A stretch of 17,366 nucleotides of DNA from Anaerolineae bacterium (GCA_028277515.1 JANQGC010000276.1:1-17366); one strand, 5' to 3'; shown: positions 7,312-15,290, counted from the first letter of the stretch. Made by a program: numbers and translations. Notes: generated by a model from the sequence alone, not told the origin.

Positions 7312-8799
7312 TTACCTATTACGAACCCAAATAGGGGTCGCCCAAATACTTTCATTATCGATCTGCTGTCCCCAAATATAATAAAATTCATGCTCCCCCT
7401 TTGGCTCGACAACAAGCCGCCCATTACAGCAACAAGACTTTTGGGAATAAGCACGATTGATACGAACAGCCGGGCTCTCGTGACCGCCAGCATGTCGAAC
7501 AACCCCACCGGCCCTCAAATGTGCCATATCAGCAGAAATGTCGAAGAGATTGGTTTCCAGCAATATGCTCGTCTTTTCGGCAGCCTTGATCTTGAGTACC
7601 AAAGCATTAACGCCACTTGTCATTGTCTGCGGATTATGTACAACTGAGTCAGGTACGCCACGAGTTTTACTGGTCCAAGTGACCGAATTAGTATTTATAT
7701 CTAATATTTTATGTGAAGCTTCACCTGTAAGTTCCAAACACGAATGCCTAAAACATGGCTCTACTGAAAGCAACTCCCCTTCAATGATTTTCAGTGTATT
7801 ATCCCAAGTATATACTTGCTCCTTTCGCCCCCAACCCCATTCCAGCTTAACGTAATAAATACCACCAGGATCATCTTGATCAATAGGTTCGTTATTGTGC
7901 CTGAATGCAATACTCCCGGCTTGGTTTAATTCTACCAACCTGAATGGCTGATTGCCCTGCAAACTGTATACAATATCGAGTTTTCCGCCCTTGCTTTCAA
8001 TTTCCGAACCAATATCAGCTTCATTTAGAGTAAAATTTACCTTTATTTTGGCACCAGTAACAGCTACCGTTCGCCTGTTGATCATGGCGTCCCAAATTAG
8101 TTCCCGTGTCTTACCATCTGATAATACGCCAACACGTCCGTGGGAATAATGGCCAGGGAAACCATCATGACTATCAGTCGAACCTATGAAGCCAAATTTA
8201 CATCCTTGCTTTAAGCCATAATCTACAGTACGTTTGCTATCACGAGGCCCCATAGTATGATAGTAATCAAAAGGAGCTGAATCTGACATGGCACAGCCGT
8301 GATTGGAATAAACTTCAACAAAAGCCTTACATTTGGACTCTTCGAAAACTCGCCAGTCAAGCCCACGATTGTTTCCCGTATAGCCAATGTGATGCGGGGC
8401 TATTACACAATCTTCAGCATCAAGATATTTCTCAAATTCCCTGACATTTTTCACTTCAAGTAATTCAAGTGGACTGCTCTTGGCATATACGTTGTAGTCG
8501 CCATAAAGATCGCTATGCCATTCGTAGCTAGGGAAGGTAACAAGGTCTTCGTCATTACATTGTTCTGTTAGAGCAAGATACTTCTTCCAATATTTGCGAC
8601 ACTTGGCAAAGCCGCCAAGATGCATTGTTATGGCACCATCATATTCCCTTAAATCTTCAGGCATGTCCGGCCAGAAGGCATGGCCCGTAACTGAACAGAA
8701 ATCCAGATGAGTTCGGGCAATCTCAAATGCCCGCTCCATGGTACCCCTGCCATAACTTAGATTTGTATGGCAATGCAAATCTCCCCAATACCAATTCAT
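7312..8799 (-). CDS. PHP-domain / DUF3604-like metal-dependent hydrolase
   Basis: The N-terminal half is a PHP phosphoesterase-type barrel. DLHCHTNLS gives His9 and His11, His40 follows in SVTGH, Glu93 is in SYEWH, a His pair is at 136-137, Glu162 is in VEVYSNHG, and GSTDSHDG gives Asp209 and His211. Together these would bind two or three metal ions. The C-terminal half (about 250-495) is beta-rich without a clear match and resembles the tail of DUF3604 proteins. No signal peptide is visible, so it is probably cytoplasmic. The PHP superfamily includes phosphatases and other metal-dependent hydrolases, and DUF3604 members are often found in polysaccharide and sulfated-glycan loci; the reaction here is unknown. 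AAGGA lies before the ATG. The 158-base gap from the hydrolase gene holds a TATAAT on the minus strand (8849-8854), so an internal promoter is possible. Confidence 0.82.
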   Translation of the reverse strand: MNWYWGDLHCHTNLSYGRGTMERAFEIARTHLDFCSVTGHAFWPDMPEDLREYDGAITMHLGGFAKCRKYWKKYLALTEQCNDEDLVTFPSYEWHSDLYGDYNVYAKSSPLELLEVKNVREFEKYLDAEDCVIAPHHIGYTGNNRGLDWRVFEESKCKAFVEVYSNHGCAMSDSAPFDYYHTMGPRDSKRTVDYGLKQGCKFGFIGSTDSHDGFPGHYSHGRVGVLSDGKTRELIWDAMINRRTVAVTGAKIKVNFTLNEADIGSEIESKGGKLDIVYSLQGNQPFRLVELNQAGSIAFRHNNEPIDQDDPGGIYYVKLEWGWGRKEQVYTWDNTLKIIEGELLSVEPCFRHSCLELTGEASHKILDINTNSVTWTSKTRGVPDSVVHNPQTMTSGVNALVLKIKAAEKTSILLETNLFDISADMAHLRAGGVVRHAGGHESPAVRINRAYSQKSCCCNGRLVVEPKGEHEFYYIWGQQIDNESIWATPIWVRNR

Positions 8800-8957
8800 C
8801 TTAGATCCTTTTCAATCATATTCAGCCATTCTATCCTAATTATCATCAATTATAACCGTTGCCTTACGGGGCTGGCGCGGACCACTCTCTTCCCCCCCTC
8901 ACCAAACTGAAATTGAAACTATATGACATAAATATGATCCATCTTATTTATTATCTG

Positions 8958-11516
8958 TTATTCGGAAATTTCAAAGTACACTTTGACTTTCTTCAATACG
9001 CCATCTAAACGAATCTTGAGTAATTTCTGTTTTTCATCATAAGTATATTTAGGAACAGAACCATCTGAGGTTTTAATGCTCTGTGGGATTTCCGGCGTGC
9101 TAATATAAGCAACGTCACCAGCCTCAAAACTCAAAATTCCATTCTTATATACATCTCCAATCACCTTACTTGTGTGATCTTCTGTCCCATCGGCCCATAG
9201 TAAAACAGGATCTCCGTATTCTTTTATAATAAACAGCTTTGCGCCATGGTCAGCAGGATATGGAAAGCGAACTGTCCACTTTACTTTCCCATCGCACGCA
9301 TCGTACTTTGGTTTTCCTCCAACCATATTCAAAGACTTTGTATCAAAAATAACCTGAGAGGATGTCACACCTTCATAAGCCACCTTACTGGTTACCCCCA
9401 GCTTATTACCCCACAATGTAAATGCGGCCAAAACCCCATTTCCTTGGTACACATGAACACCAGCCGGATCCGTTAATCTCACATTGGCATAGCGATTCAA
9501 AATTGTATTCCACATCTTAAGATACTGTCCCCTCCATGAGTCCCAGTCGACACCTGCGTCCCCACGCATTTCATTGGTAACTACCTGGTCGAAGAAACGG
9601 AACAGATGGGGAGTATTGACATGTATCAGTTTCCCATACCCCATACTCTCTTCATATAAGGCTGGAACACCCATGTCGTTTCTGCCAACTATTTCACATT
9701 GCCCAACAGGCTGACGACTCGAATCATTACCTGAAAGTTGCCTGTAAACCTTCGGAAACGTATATTCCTCACCCCAAAGCTTGACTCGCAACCTCAGATC
9801 AGCTGTAGACTCAGGCAGATTCGTTAAGTCACAATCGCCATGCCAGTCTTTTACATTATCCCGTCCGATACAATCCCTGGCGATACCAAGCACAGGACTA
9901 TTGCCTATTACAACCCCACCTTTTTTTGCATATTGGTGTAAGCGATTTGTTAAATCCCTACTGATAGCAGCGCCATCCGGGGCCCAATATATAATACACT
10001 TATATTTCTCAATGTTAAATGCCTCTGGACTCAGAACCAAGGCTTCGTCTGTAACCAAAGCTACATCCTGGGCAAGAAAATTAGGTTCAAAGTTCAGTCT
10101 TCGAATTTCACCTTTATCTCTGAAAGATGAATATCCTCTTGACGAAAAAATGATCAATATATCATAGGAATTCTCGCGCTTATTAAACAGGTTTCTCACA
10201 CCAGCCAAGCAGGTAAAGACTCTCATACGCGGGTCGTATTTGACTGGAACTACGAGGCCGTCCTTGATCTCGTATTCATCGACGAAATTATATTTTTCCC
10301 AACAGTTGTTTTGACCAGTATCACCGATTTCTGGTGTATATGCAAACCACTGCCAGCCCACACCATATGGAAGTGACATTAATCCAAGCCAAAAGGCAGT
10401 TTCGGGTTTCTGGTTCAAGCAATTGAATTCTGTAAAATTTAACGGCTTATTTAAAGCACGCGCTACGGCAACTGCCGAAAAAACCCAAGAAGGATGATAC
10501 GCGTTAGATGATATCAAATCCATGTGAGGGCGGGCCGAGATCGCACTCATCGTGGCTCCAGATTCCGAATACCAGGCATGGTTTGACATGGCTGCGGTCA
10601 TCTTGAGAGTCGGATTATGCTGTTTACCCTTTTTCGCTAATGTTTCAAGAAATGTTGAGTAAGCATCATTAAACCACAAGAACCGAAGCATCTCATATTG
10701 AGTCACCGCCTCAACAGCTTTCTCATCTGGTTGACTTACTGTCTCCCAAGTTGAAAAAGCTGTTTTAAATACTTTATTATACGTGGTGCCGTCTCCATTG
10801 GTGTCATTGGCGGGGGTTTCGTCGCTGAACATCTTTTCGCAGAACAATCTCCAACTCTTGCGACTATGTTCATCATAAGCAGTTATCCAAAAGGCAACTT
10901 CGTTACCCAAGCTCAGGGCATAGATATTTTTGTTACTTAGCGATAATTTTGAAACCGCCTCAACGGCCCTCGAGGACGCAGCAACGAATCTAGGGTCGAA
11001 GATGTTTCCTGTTGTGCCCGGCGTCCAATACCCTTTTACACCATTGCTGAACGTGATATGGTCATCAAAGTCTAGTGGCTTTTGGCCATAAAGCTCCAGC
11101 CAATGCCTTGTGAAGGCGACATTGAAAATAGCAAAATGATCTTCTTTCCCCCAAATACCTAATCGCTTGGAGACGTCAGGGAAGACATCAAACTTCCAGA
11201 CAGGTTTATTACCCGGAGCTGGGCCATCGGCAAAATATCGAATCTGCCCACGAACCACGTTGTTCCCCTGTAAGGCAAGCCTATGGGCCTCTTGTGAAGT
11301 CTCCTCAATCGATCTAATGGTAATATGACGGTTCATCCCCCATAATTTTGTACCTTTGGAAGAAGCATTGCGGGCCTCCTCAGATACTTGGGTATCACCA
11401 CTAGCATAAACCTTGCCGAGCGGTAAGCTACACGGCATAAGTAAAAGAGCAATAATGAAAAATACTCTAATTGCGCTCACGTCCACAGCAACGCTTCTAG
11501 GTAGGGTCTTCACCAT
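8958..11516 (-). CDS. secreted clan GH-A-like glycoside hydrolase with GH42-type middle domain
   Basis: This is a large exported enzyme. I place the start at the ATG at 11516 because it has AAAGGA about ten bases upstream and begins a clear signal peptide (MVKTLPRS..., hydrophobic core VFFIIALLLMPCSLPL, cleavage near VYA-S at 38/39). The frame is open up to 11612 but the extra 32 residues look non-native. Residues about 55-420 resemble a TIM-barrel retaining hydrolase. SLGNEV carries the Asn-Glu acid/base pair (Glu206) and NFTEFNC the likely nucleophile Glu363, with WFAYTPE following. Residues about 470-680 (KCIIYWAPDGAAI, GGVVIGNSP) resemble the GATase-like trimerisation domain of GH42 beta-galactosidases, and a beta-rich C-terminal region follows. 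The mature length of about 814 residues suits GH42-like enzymes. It leads the catabolic series. The clan is likely; family and substrate are uncertain. Confidence 0.7.
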   Translation of the reverse strand: MVKTLPRSVAVDVSAIRVFFIIALLLMPCSLPLGKVYASGDTQVSEEARNASSKGTKLWGMNRHITIRSIEETSQEAHRLALQGNNVVRGQIRYFADGPAPGNKPVWKFDVFPDVSKRLGIWGKEDHFAIFNVAFTRHWLELYGQKPLDFDDHITFSNGVKGYWTPGTTGNIFDPRFVAASSRAVEAVSKLSLSNKNIYALSLGNEVAFWITAYDEHSRKSWRLFCEKMFSDETPANDTNGDGTTYNKVFKTAFSTWETVSQPDEKAVEAVTQYEMLRFLWFNDAYSTFLETLAKKGKQHNPTLKMTAAMSNHAWYSESGATMSAISARPHMDLISSNAYHPSWVFSAVAVARALNKPLNFTEFNCLNQKPETAFWLGLMSLPYGVGWQWFAYTPEIGDTGQNNCWEKYNFVDEYEIKDGLVVPVKYDPRMRVFTCLAGVRNLFNKRENSYDILIIFSSRGYSSFRDKGEIRRLNFEPNFLAQDVALVTDEALVLSPEAFNIEKYKCIIYWAPDGAAISRDLTNRLHQYAKKGGVVIGNSPVLGIARDCIGRDNVKDWHGDCDLTNLPESTADLRLRVKLWGEEYTFPKVYRQLSGNDSSRQPVGQCEIVGRNDMGVPALYEESMGYGKLIHVNTPHLFRFFDQVVTNEMRGDAGVDWDSWRGQYLKMWNTILNRYANVRLTDPAGVHVYQGNGVLAAFTLWGNKLGVTSKVAYEGVTSSQVIFDTKSLNMVGGKPKYDACDGKVKWTVRFPYPADHGAKLFIIKEYGDPVLLWADGTEDHTSKVIGDVYKNGILSFEAGDVAYISTPEIPQSIKTSDGSVPKYTYDEKQKLLKIRLDGVLKKVKVYFEISE

Positions 11517-11732
11517 AATCAATAATCCTTTTACGGGAGACAAGCTGACACGCGGTGTCGTATCTCGGTGAATAAAAAACAAAAGAGGCCGAAGATGTCG
11601 TGCTTCAGACACTCTGTCTTAGGCGAACAAACACGGAGTTAATACAGCCGAGCAAGAATACAAAGCTCAAACATAAGACAACTCAAAAATAATATTTTGA
11701 TAAGATGAATCAGGCACTACATATTTTAATTG
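11517..11732. other. intergenic region upstream of the glycoside hydrolase
   Basis: This 216-base AT-rich stretch separates the pseudopilin stop from the hydrolase start and should hold the promoter of the catabolic series. On the minus strand there are several TTGAG-type boxes (for example TTGAGT and TTGAGC near 11660-11690) with weak -10 partners such as TGTATT, but none is convincing. I see no clear terminator for the pseudopilin and no strong palindrome. Confidence 0.3.
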
Positions 11733-12485
11733 TCAGAAAGCTCCAAATTCATCAGGTGTTTCAGGGGATATTCCATATGCTTCGAGTTCCGTCCAATCCT
11801 CTACGGGAACCCAGTCGGAATGCCCGTCAACATACCCCACAACACCACCCTCACCATCTACAATGTTTATATCGTATTTGCGAGCTATCCTACAGTGCCC
11901 AGGCCCAACGAAGTAAGCTCCATAGCCCCCCCAGTTACTTGGGCCCAAAGACCAATCCTTGACATACCATTCCTCACTGACATCCGATATGTCTGACAGT
12001 GAAAGAGGTGAAGCAACAGCACCAGGTGATATCGCAAAAGCTCGCCAGATGTAGCTGTTTCGCATACTGTCAGGTGCCCATGCATCATTCGAGGCTATCG
12101 GAGCTTGCATGGGAGATACAGGGTGAGTGCCAAAGTAATTCTTGAAGTTCTTGTAACCAGGACACTGGATTATGGCTATATTATCATCAAAATATCCGGC
12201 CAGTCCCAAAGCTCTATAGGGATGATGTGCGCCAGAGGTATATTCTAAATACGGCAAATTCCAATCATAATCTGCGGCATATACGTTTACAGTAAGCATT
12301 ATGTGCCTTTGATTGGACATACAAATTGTCCGCACTGCAAGGCGTTTTGCATTATTAAGAGAAGGAAGAAGAATAGATGTTACTAGTGAAATAATAGCTA
12401 TGACAAGCAAAAGTTCTATTAGTGTGAATCCCGTTGACGCTGGACGACCCTTTTCATTTTTATATTGTTTCAACAATATAAACAC
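11733..12485 (-). CDS. type II secretion pseudopilin-like protein (N-methylation motif)
   Basis: This protein has a prepilin leader and the N-terminal cleavage/methylation motif. Using the GTG at 12485 as start, the sequence reads ...GRPASTG, then FTLIELLLVIAIISLVTSILLPSLNNAK; cleavage after Gly19 leaves Phe1 and the conserved Glu5. The rest is a soluble domain with Cys residues, GHCRIARKYDINIVDG and a closing VGYVDGHSDWVP, which resembles the H-X9-DG family abundant in planctomycetes and lentisphaerotes. These proteins are inserted in the inner membrane and then assembled or displayed outside. The start is uncertain: the frame is open to a TTG at 12539, a GTG lies at 12530, and none has a strong ribosome site. 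The gene precedes the hydrolase in the same orientation. The family call is firm; a specific role is not known. Confidence 0.82.
   Translation of the reverse strand: MFILLKQYKNEKGRPASTGFTLIELLLVIAIISLVTSILLPSLNNAKRLAVRTICMSNQRHIMLTVNVYAADYDWNLPYLEYTSGAHHPYRALGLAGYFDDNIAIIQCPGYKNFKNYFGTHPVSPMQAPIASNDAWAPDSMRNSYIWRAFAISPGAVASPLSLSDISDVSEEWYVKDWSLGPSNWGGYGAYFVGPGHCRIARKYDINIVDGEGGVVGYVDGHSDWVPVEDWTELEAYGISPETPDEFGAF
12461..12480. promoter_or_regulatory. perfect 9-bp inverted repeat at the 5' end of the pseudopilin gene
   Basis: The arms TATATTGTT (12461-12469) and AACAATATA (12472-12480) are exact complements around a TC centre. They fall only a few codons after the proposed GTG start. The repeat could be a regulator binding site, or an mRNA hairpin near the start that affects translation. 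If it is an operator, the true start would be further downstream, but no ATG is available in frame before the prepilin motif. Confidence 0.35.
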
Positions 12486-12571
12486 CTCATGATCCCGACG
12501 CCGTTTCGTTTGTTTTTTAAAAAGGATCACACCCAACAAGACACCAGTTTATTATTGCCCCTACAAGACCT

Positions 12572-12594
12572 CCCCGCCCGAATACCGGGCGGGG
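12572..12594 (-). terminator. GC-rich hairpin after the PEP-CTERM gene
   Basis: The arms CCCCGCCCG and CGGGCGGGG pair perfectly over nine bases with a five-base loop. The structure lies about 75 bases past the PEP-CTERM stop and ahead of the pseudopilin start. On the minus strand it is followed by AGGTCTTG rather than a long T run, so it may be an imperfect terminator, an mRNA-stabilising hairpin or an attenuator between the two genes. Confidence 0.5.
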
Positions 12595-12667
12595 AATACC
12601 TTGTTTTTCTAACTTCCAAAGACGACAAAGCCCCTCCAATACATATAAAACAACAACATTGGTCCCA

Positions 12668-13402
12668 TTACCTTTTTCTGCGCAGGGCAACCATTCCTAC
12701 ACTAATACCGATAAGACCAAGAGTGGACGGCTCGGGAATTTCTGTCATCGTAAAACCGTTGAGGAATACCTGCGGTGTTACTGTGCCAACCTGCTCACTT
12801 GTAATCGTAATCGTACCACTTGCATCCGCCGTCGCGGTGAAGATCATGGAGTAATCGTCATTGGTGTCGGGATAAGCACTTGAATTAGGAACACTAATCG
12901 TATAATCATCAGATACCAAAATGCCGTTTACCGTCCAATCGCTCACGCGCGGGAGGCTACCAGTGTATGCGTAAGACCAAAGCTGGAAATCATAATCCAG
13001 GCCAGCCGTCAGGCCTGAAATTACCATATCCAAAGCCACTGTCGGCGCTGAAGAACCATTGTAATCTTCAACATAAATACCATCGCGCATCAGGTCTGCC
13101 TGTGTGAAATCATCACCGTTATATGGCGACGCTGCATAGAAATCCTGAAGTCTCACATTGACAAAACCAGAGATGTATCGGCGACTGACAGTAACGGTCA
13201 TGTCACCGTATGTATTTGAGGCTGTGTTTTGAACCTGCCCCTCACTACCACCGAGCAAAAACTGCTCGAAACCATCCTGAACTACACCTGTTGGGTTACC
13301 GCGATCGCCAAAATCAATGGCCAAAGTGGCGGCATCAACCGGGCCTGCAATGCACAAACCCAAGGCCGCTACCATCAGAAAAACCACTTTTCTACTTAGC
13401 AT
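12668..13402 (-). CDS. PEP-CTERM domain secreted protein
   Basis: This is a 244-residue exported protein. The start at 13402 is chosen because AAGGAG lies seven bases upstream and the frame then gives a clean signal peptide (MLSRKVVFLMVAALGLCIAGPVDA, cleavage near residue 24). The C-terminus is a sorting signal: IPEPST at about 222-227, a short hydrophobic stretch LGLIGISVGMVAL and the basic end RRKR. In PEP-CTERM systems this tail is recognised by an exosortase in the inner membrane, and the protein is exported to the surface or the extracellular matrix. The mature region is beta-rich and acidic with FDFGDRG-like and NGSSAP segments but no catalytic motif that I recognise. No exosortase is in the window. 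It lies upstream of the pseudopilin in the same direction. It may be an envelope or glycan-binding protein; that is inference. Confidence 0.9.
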   Translation of the reverse strand: MLSRKVVFLMVAALGLCIAGPVDAATLAIDFGDRGNPTGVVQDGFEQFLLGGSEGQVQNTASNTYGDMTVTVSRRYISGFVNVRLQDFYAASPYNGDDFTQADLMRDGIYVEDYNGSSAPTVALDMVISGLTAGLDYDFQLWSYAYTGSLPRVSDWTVNGILVSDDYTISVPNSSAYPDTNDDYSMIFTATADASGTITITSEQVGTVTPQVFLNGFTMTEIPEPSTLGLIGISVGMVALRRKR

Positions 13403-13702
13403 AACACTCTCCTTTTCAAAAAAGATTCTCTTGGTTGACATCCTAAGTGCGCCATGCGCTTCATGTTTCCAGAGATATCTCGCACAGGAATGCCCTATGT
13501 TGCTGAAATGGTTTTCATTAGCTTTCTTAAAGGTACCCCAGGATCTCAATTTACGCAACACCTTTTTTCAAAAAAAAGCCGGTCGAATACAGAATTGGCT
13601 TAAACTAATGCAAGCATTAATCAAACATAGTCGAAAGCAGCTGATGCGATGCCGTTAAGTGTCTTTTTAATCAGCCTTTAAATTCGCGCCCCCTAAGAAA
13701 CA
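13403..13702. other. intergenic region upstream of the PEP-CTERM gene
   Basis: About 300 bases contain no convincing gene. The part next to the PEP-CTERM start is an AT-rich leader with the AAGGAG site. A perfect palindrome TAATGC-AA-GCATTA (13606-13619) lies about 205 bases upstream of the start. An A/T-rich tract (13563-13578) sits between the two. The far end merges with IS5-type transposase debris. An open frame extending upstream of the PEP-CTERM gene to 13561 is not considered coding because it lacks a ribosome site and would bury the signal peptide. Confidence 0.4.
13606..13619. promoter_or_regulatory. 14-bp palindrome, possible regulator operator
   Basis: TAATGC and GCATTA are exact complements separated by AA. 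The site lies between the PEP-CTERM gene and the LacI-type regulator, where an operator would be expected. LacI-family sites usually have a central CG, which is absent here, so the link to the neighbouring regulator is only a suggestion. Confidence 0.25.
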
Positions 13703-14050
13703 GTGTGGGCTACGAGGCCGAACATCACCACGAGTTCCTCTACTACCACGAGTTGGGCGTACTCGGGATCGTCCCGCCGCAACGGGGTCGGCCCCGTAAG
13801 ACACCCAGCGACCGAACGCGCGGCTTCTTCCGTCAACTGCTTAAGAACCAATGGCCCGTTGCGGAATACGGGAAGCGATGGCAGATCAAGACCGGCTTCA
13901 TCATGCTCAAGCGTCTCCTCGGATTGGCCGTCCGTAGCCGCAGGCGTCATAGCATCGACCGCCAGATCGCTTTGCGTGCTCTGACCCTCAACTTGATGAT
14001 CCCCCGGCGTCTGCCATCCTGCTTTCAACGGAGCACAGTCGGCCTATTTT
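13703..14050 (+). pseudogene. IS5-like transposase, C-terminal remnant
   Basis: The plus-strand frame from about 13703 reads VGYEAEHHHEFLYYHELGV, LGIVPPQRGRPRK, then EYGKRWQIKTGFIMLKRLLG and DRQIALRALTLNLMI. This is the C-terminal end of a DDE transposase of the IS4/IS5 superfamily, in which the RWQxE/K...MLKRxLG region holds the third catalytic position. That position is Lys in QIKTGF where relatives generally have Glu, so even this part looks decayed. The N-terminal catalytic residues are missing. The base composition is much richer in GC than the adjacent LacI gene. It is inserted about 130 bases upstream of the regulator. Confidence 0.75.
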
Positions 14051-14143
14051 CTAGGCAATTGATGAGTCATGAATCCCCCCGAAAAACTAACATAGACTCT
14101 GTTTTCATCCGTTTGCACCAGCGTAAGACATTTAAAATTCCTG

Positions 14144-14172
14144 TTGAAAAAACTCTTTTTTTAGGTTACATT
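14144..14172 (+). promoter_or_regulatory. candidate sigma-70-type promoter for the LacI-family gene
   Basis: TTGAAA (14144-14149) and TACATT (14167-14172) are separated by 17 bases. Transcription would begin very close to the first ATG (14181), so translation would either be leaderless or begin at a later ATG (14208 or 14229). This is a weak match supported mainly by its position. Confidence 0.3.
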
Positions 14173-14180
14173 TCAGTGTT

Positions 14181-15290
14181 ATGGGCGGCGGAACCGTTTC
14201 AGAAAACATGGCAGATTTACCCGTAAACATGGTCAACAAAGACAAGCTGGCCAGCTTTGCCAAGAAACGACCGTCTATACGTGACATCGCAAAACTTGCA
14301 AGCGTAAGCCCAGCAACAGTTTCGCGTGTTTTCAATAACCACCCCCTAGTTAAAAAAAGCACAGCTGAAAAGATACTTGGAATAGCCGAAAAGCTGAATT
14401 ACCGCCCAAACACCCATGGGCGAGTGTTGAGATCGGGGCATTGCCGCTCTATTGGCATATTACTCGCACCTGTATCTAAAGATTTCCTATACAGCGAAGT
14501 AGTCACCAACAACCTGACATGGTTCATTACTAATGAGAACTATGCAGCTCGACTGGAATTCATGTCAATTTCTCCTGAAGGAATAATATCAACGCCTGGA
14601 TGTGTCCAATCACGTGAAGTGGATGGCTTGATAATTGTTGGGCATACTGAGCAGCAATGGCTTGAAAAAATGCGGCATTGGGGGGTACCGATATGCCTGG
14701 CTAATGGCTGCAAATTTGACCATAATGGATTCTACTCCGTTACCAGCGATTTTTACAGAGGCGCGTCAGATGCTGTCCAATACCTGGCGGCTCTGGGGCG
14801 ACGCAAGATCGCTTTTGTGCATGGAACCCTTAAGTGGCCCTCCGCCCTTGCCCGGTACAAGGGATACGTAGATACTGTTAAGAAACTTCACTTGGAATGC
14901 CCCCCTGAGTACATATTCACTGTAAATGAAGACCAACAGAACTATCAAGGTGGCTATGTAGCCACAATGCAACTCCTGGAAAAACATCCGGAGCTGGACG
15001 CGATCTTTTACATCAATGACTGGTATGCCGTTGGCGGAATCTGTGCGACGAAAAGTCTTGGTCGTAAAATTCCAGAAGATCTAAATTTGATGGGATATGA
15101 CAACACCTGGATCGCGCAGGACGTATATCCTGGCCTTACTACGATAAACCTTCAAGTCGAGGAAATATGTCATCGCGCTATAGAGATGCTAATTCGCGCT
15201 ATAGAAAAGCGGCCAGAGATCGTAAAAACTGCTATTATTCCTCCCAAACTTGTCGTCAGAGAAACCACATCTCCCATTCAATCTTTGTGA
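14181..15290 (+). CDS. LacI-family transcriptional regulator
   Basis: This is a DNA-binding repressor-type protein of 369 residues. The helix-turn-helix is SIRDIAKLASVSPATVSRVFNNHPLV (about 32-57), followed by the hinge region LNYRPNTHGRVLRSG (72-86) and a periplasmic-binding-protein-like sensor domain starting SIGILLAPVSKDF. The sensor domain has DGLIIVG, RRKIAFVHG, DAIFYINDWYAVGG, DLNLMGYDNTW and LTTINLQVEEIC, typical of sugar-sensing members. The N-terminus before the helix-turn-helix is about 30 residues, longer than usual. No ATG (14181, 14208 or 14229) has a clear ribosome site, and 14229 would give a more typical length. It is the only plus-strand host gene and is flanked on both sides by transposase debris. 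It is a plausible regulator of the minus-strand catabolic genes, with an unknown effector. Confidence 0.9.
   Translation: MGGGTVSENMADLPVNMVNKDKLASFAKKRPSIRDIAKLASVSPATVSRVFNNHPLVKKSTAEKILGIAEKLNYRPNTHGRVLRSGHCRSIGILLAPVSKDFLYSEVVTNNLTWFITNENYAARLEFMSISPEGIISTPGCVQSREVDGLIIVGHTEQQWLEKMRHWGVPICLANGCKFDHNGFYSVTSDFYRGASDAVQYLAALGRRKIAFVHGTLKWPSALARYKGYVDTVKKLHLECPPEYIFTVNEDQQNYQGGYVATMQLLEKHPELDAIFYINDWYAVGGICATKSLGRKIPEDLNLMGYDNTWIAQDVYPGLTTINLQVEEICHRAIEMLIRAIEKRPEIVKTAIIPPKLVVRETTSPIQSL

Noticed and set aside
11517..11612. N-terminal extension of the glycoside hydrolase to 11612
   Set aside because: The ATG at 11516 has a ribosome site and begins a normal signal peptide; the extra 32 residues have neither.
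13403..13561. N-terminal extension of the PEP-CTERM gene to 13561
   Set aside because: The strong AAGGAG site before 13402 and the clean signal peptide that follows show that translation starts there; the extension would bury the signal peptide.
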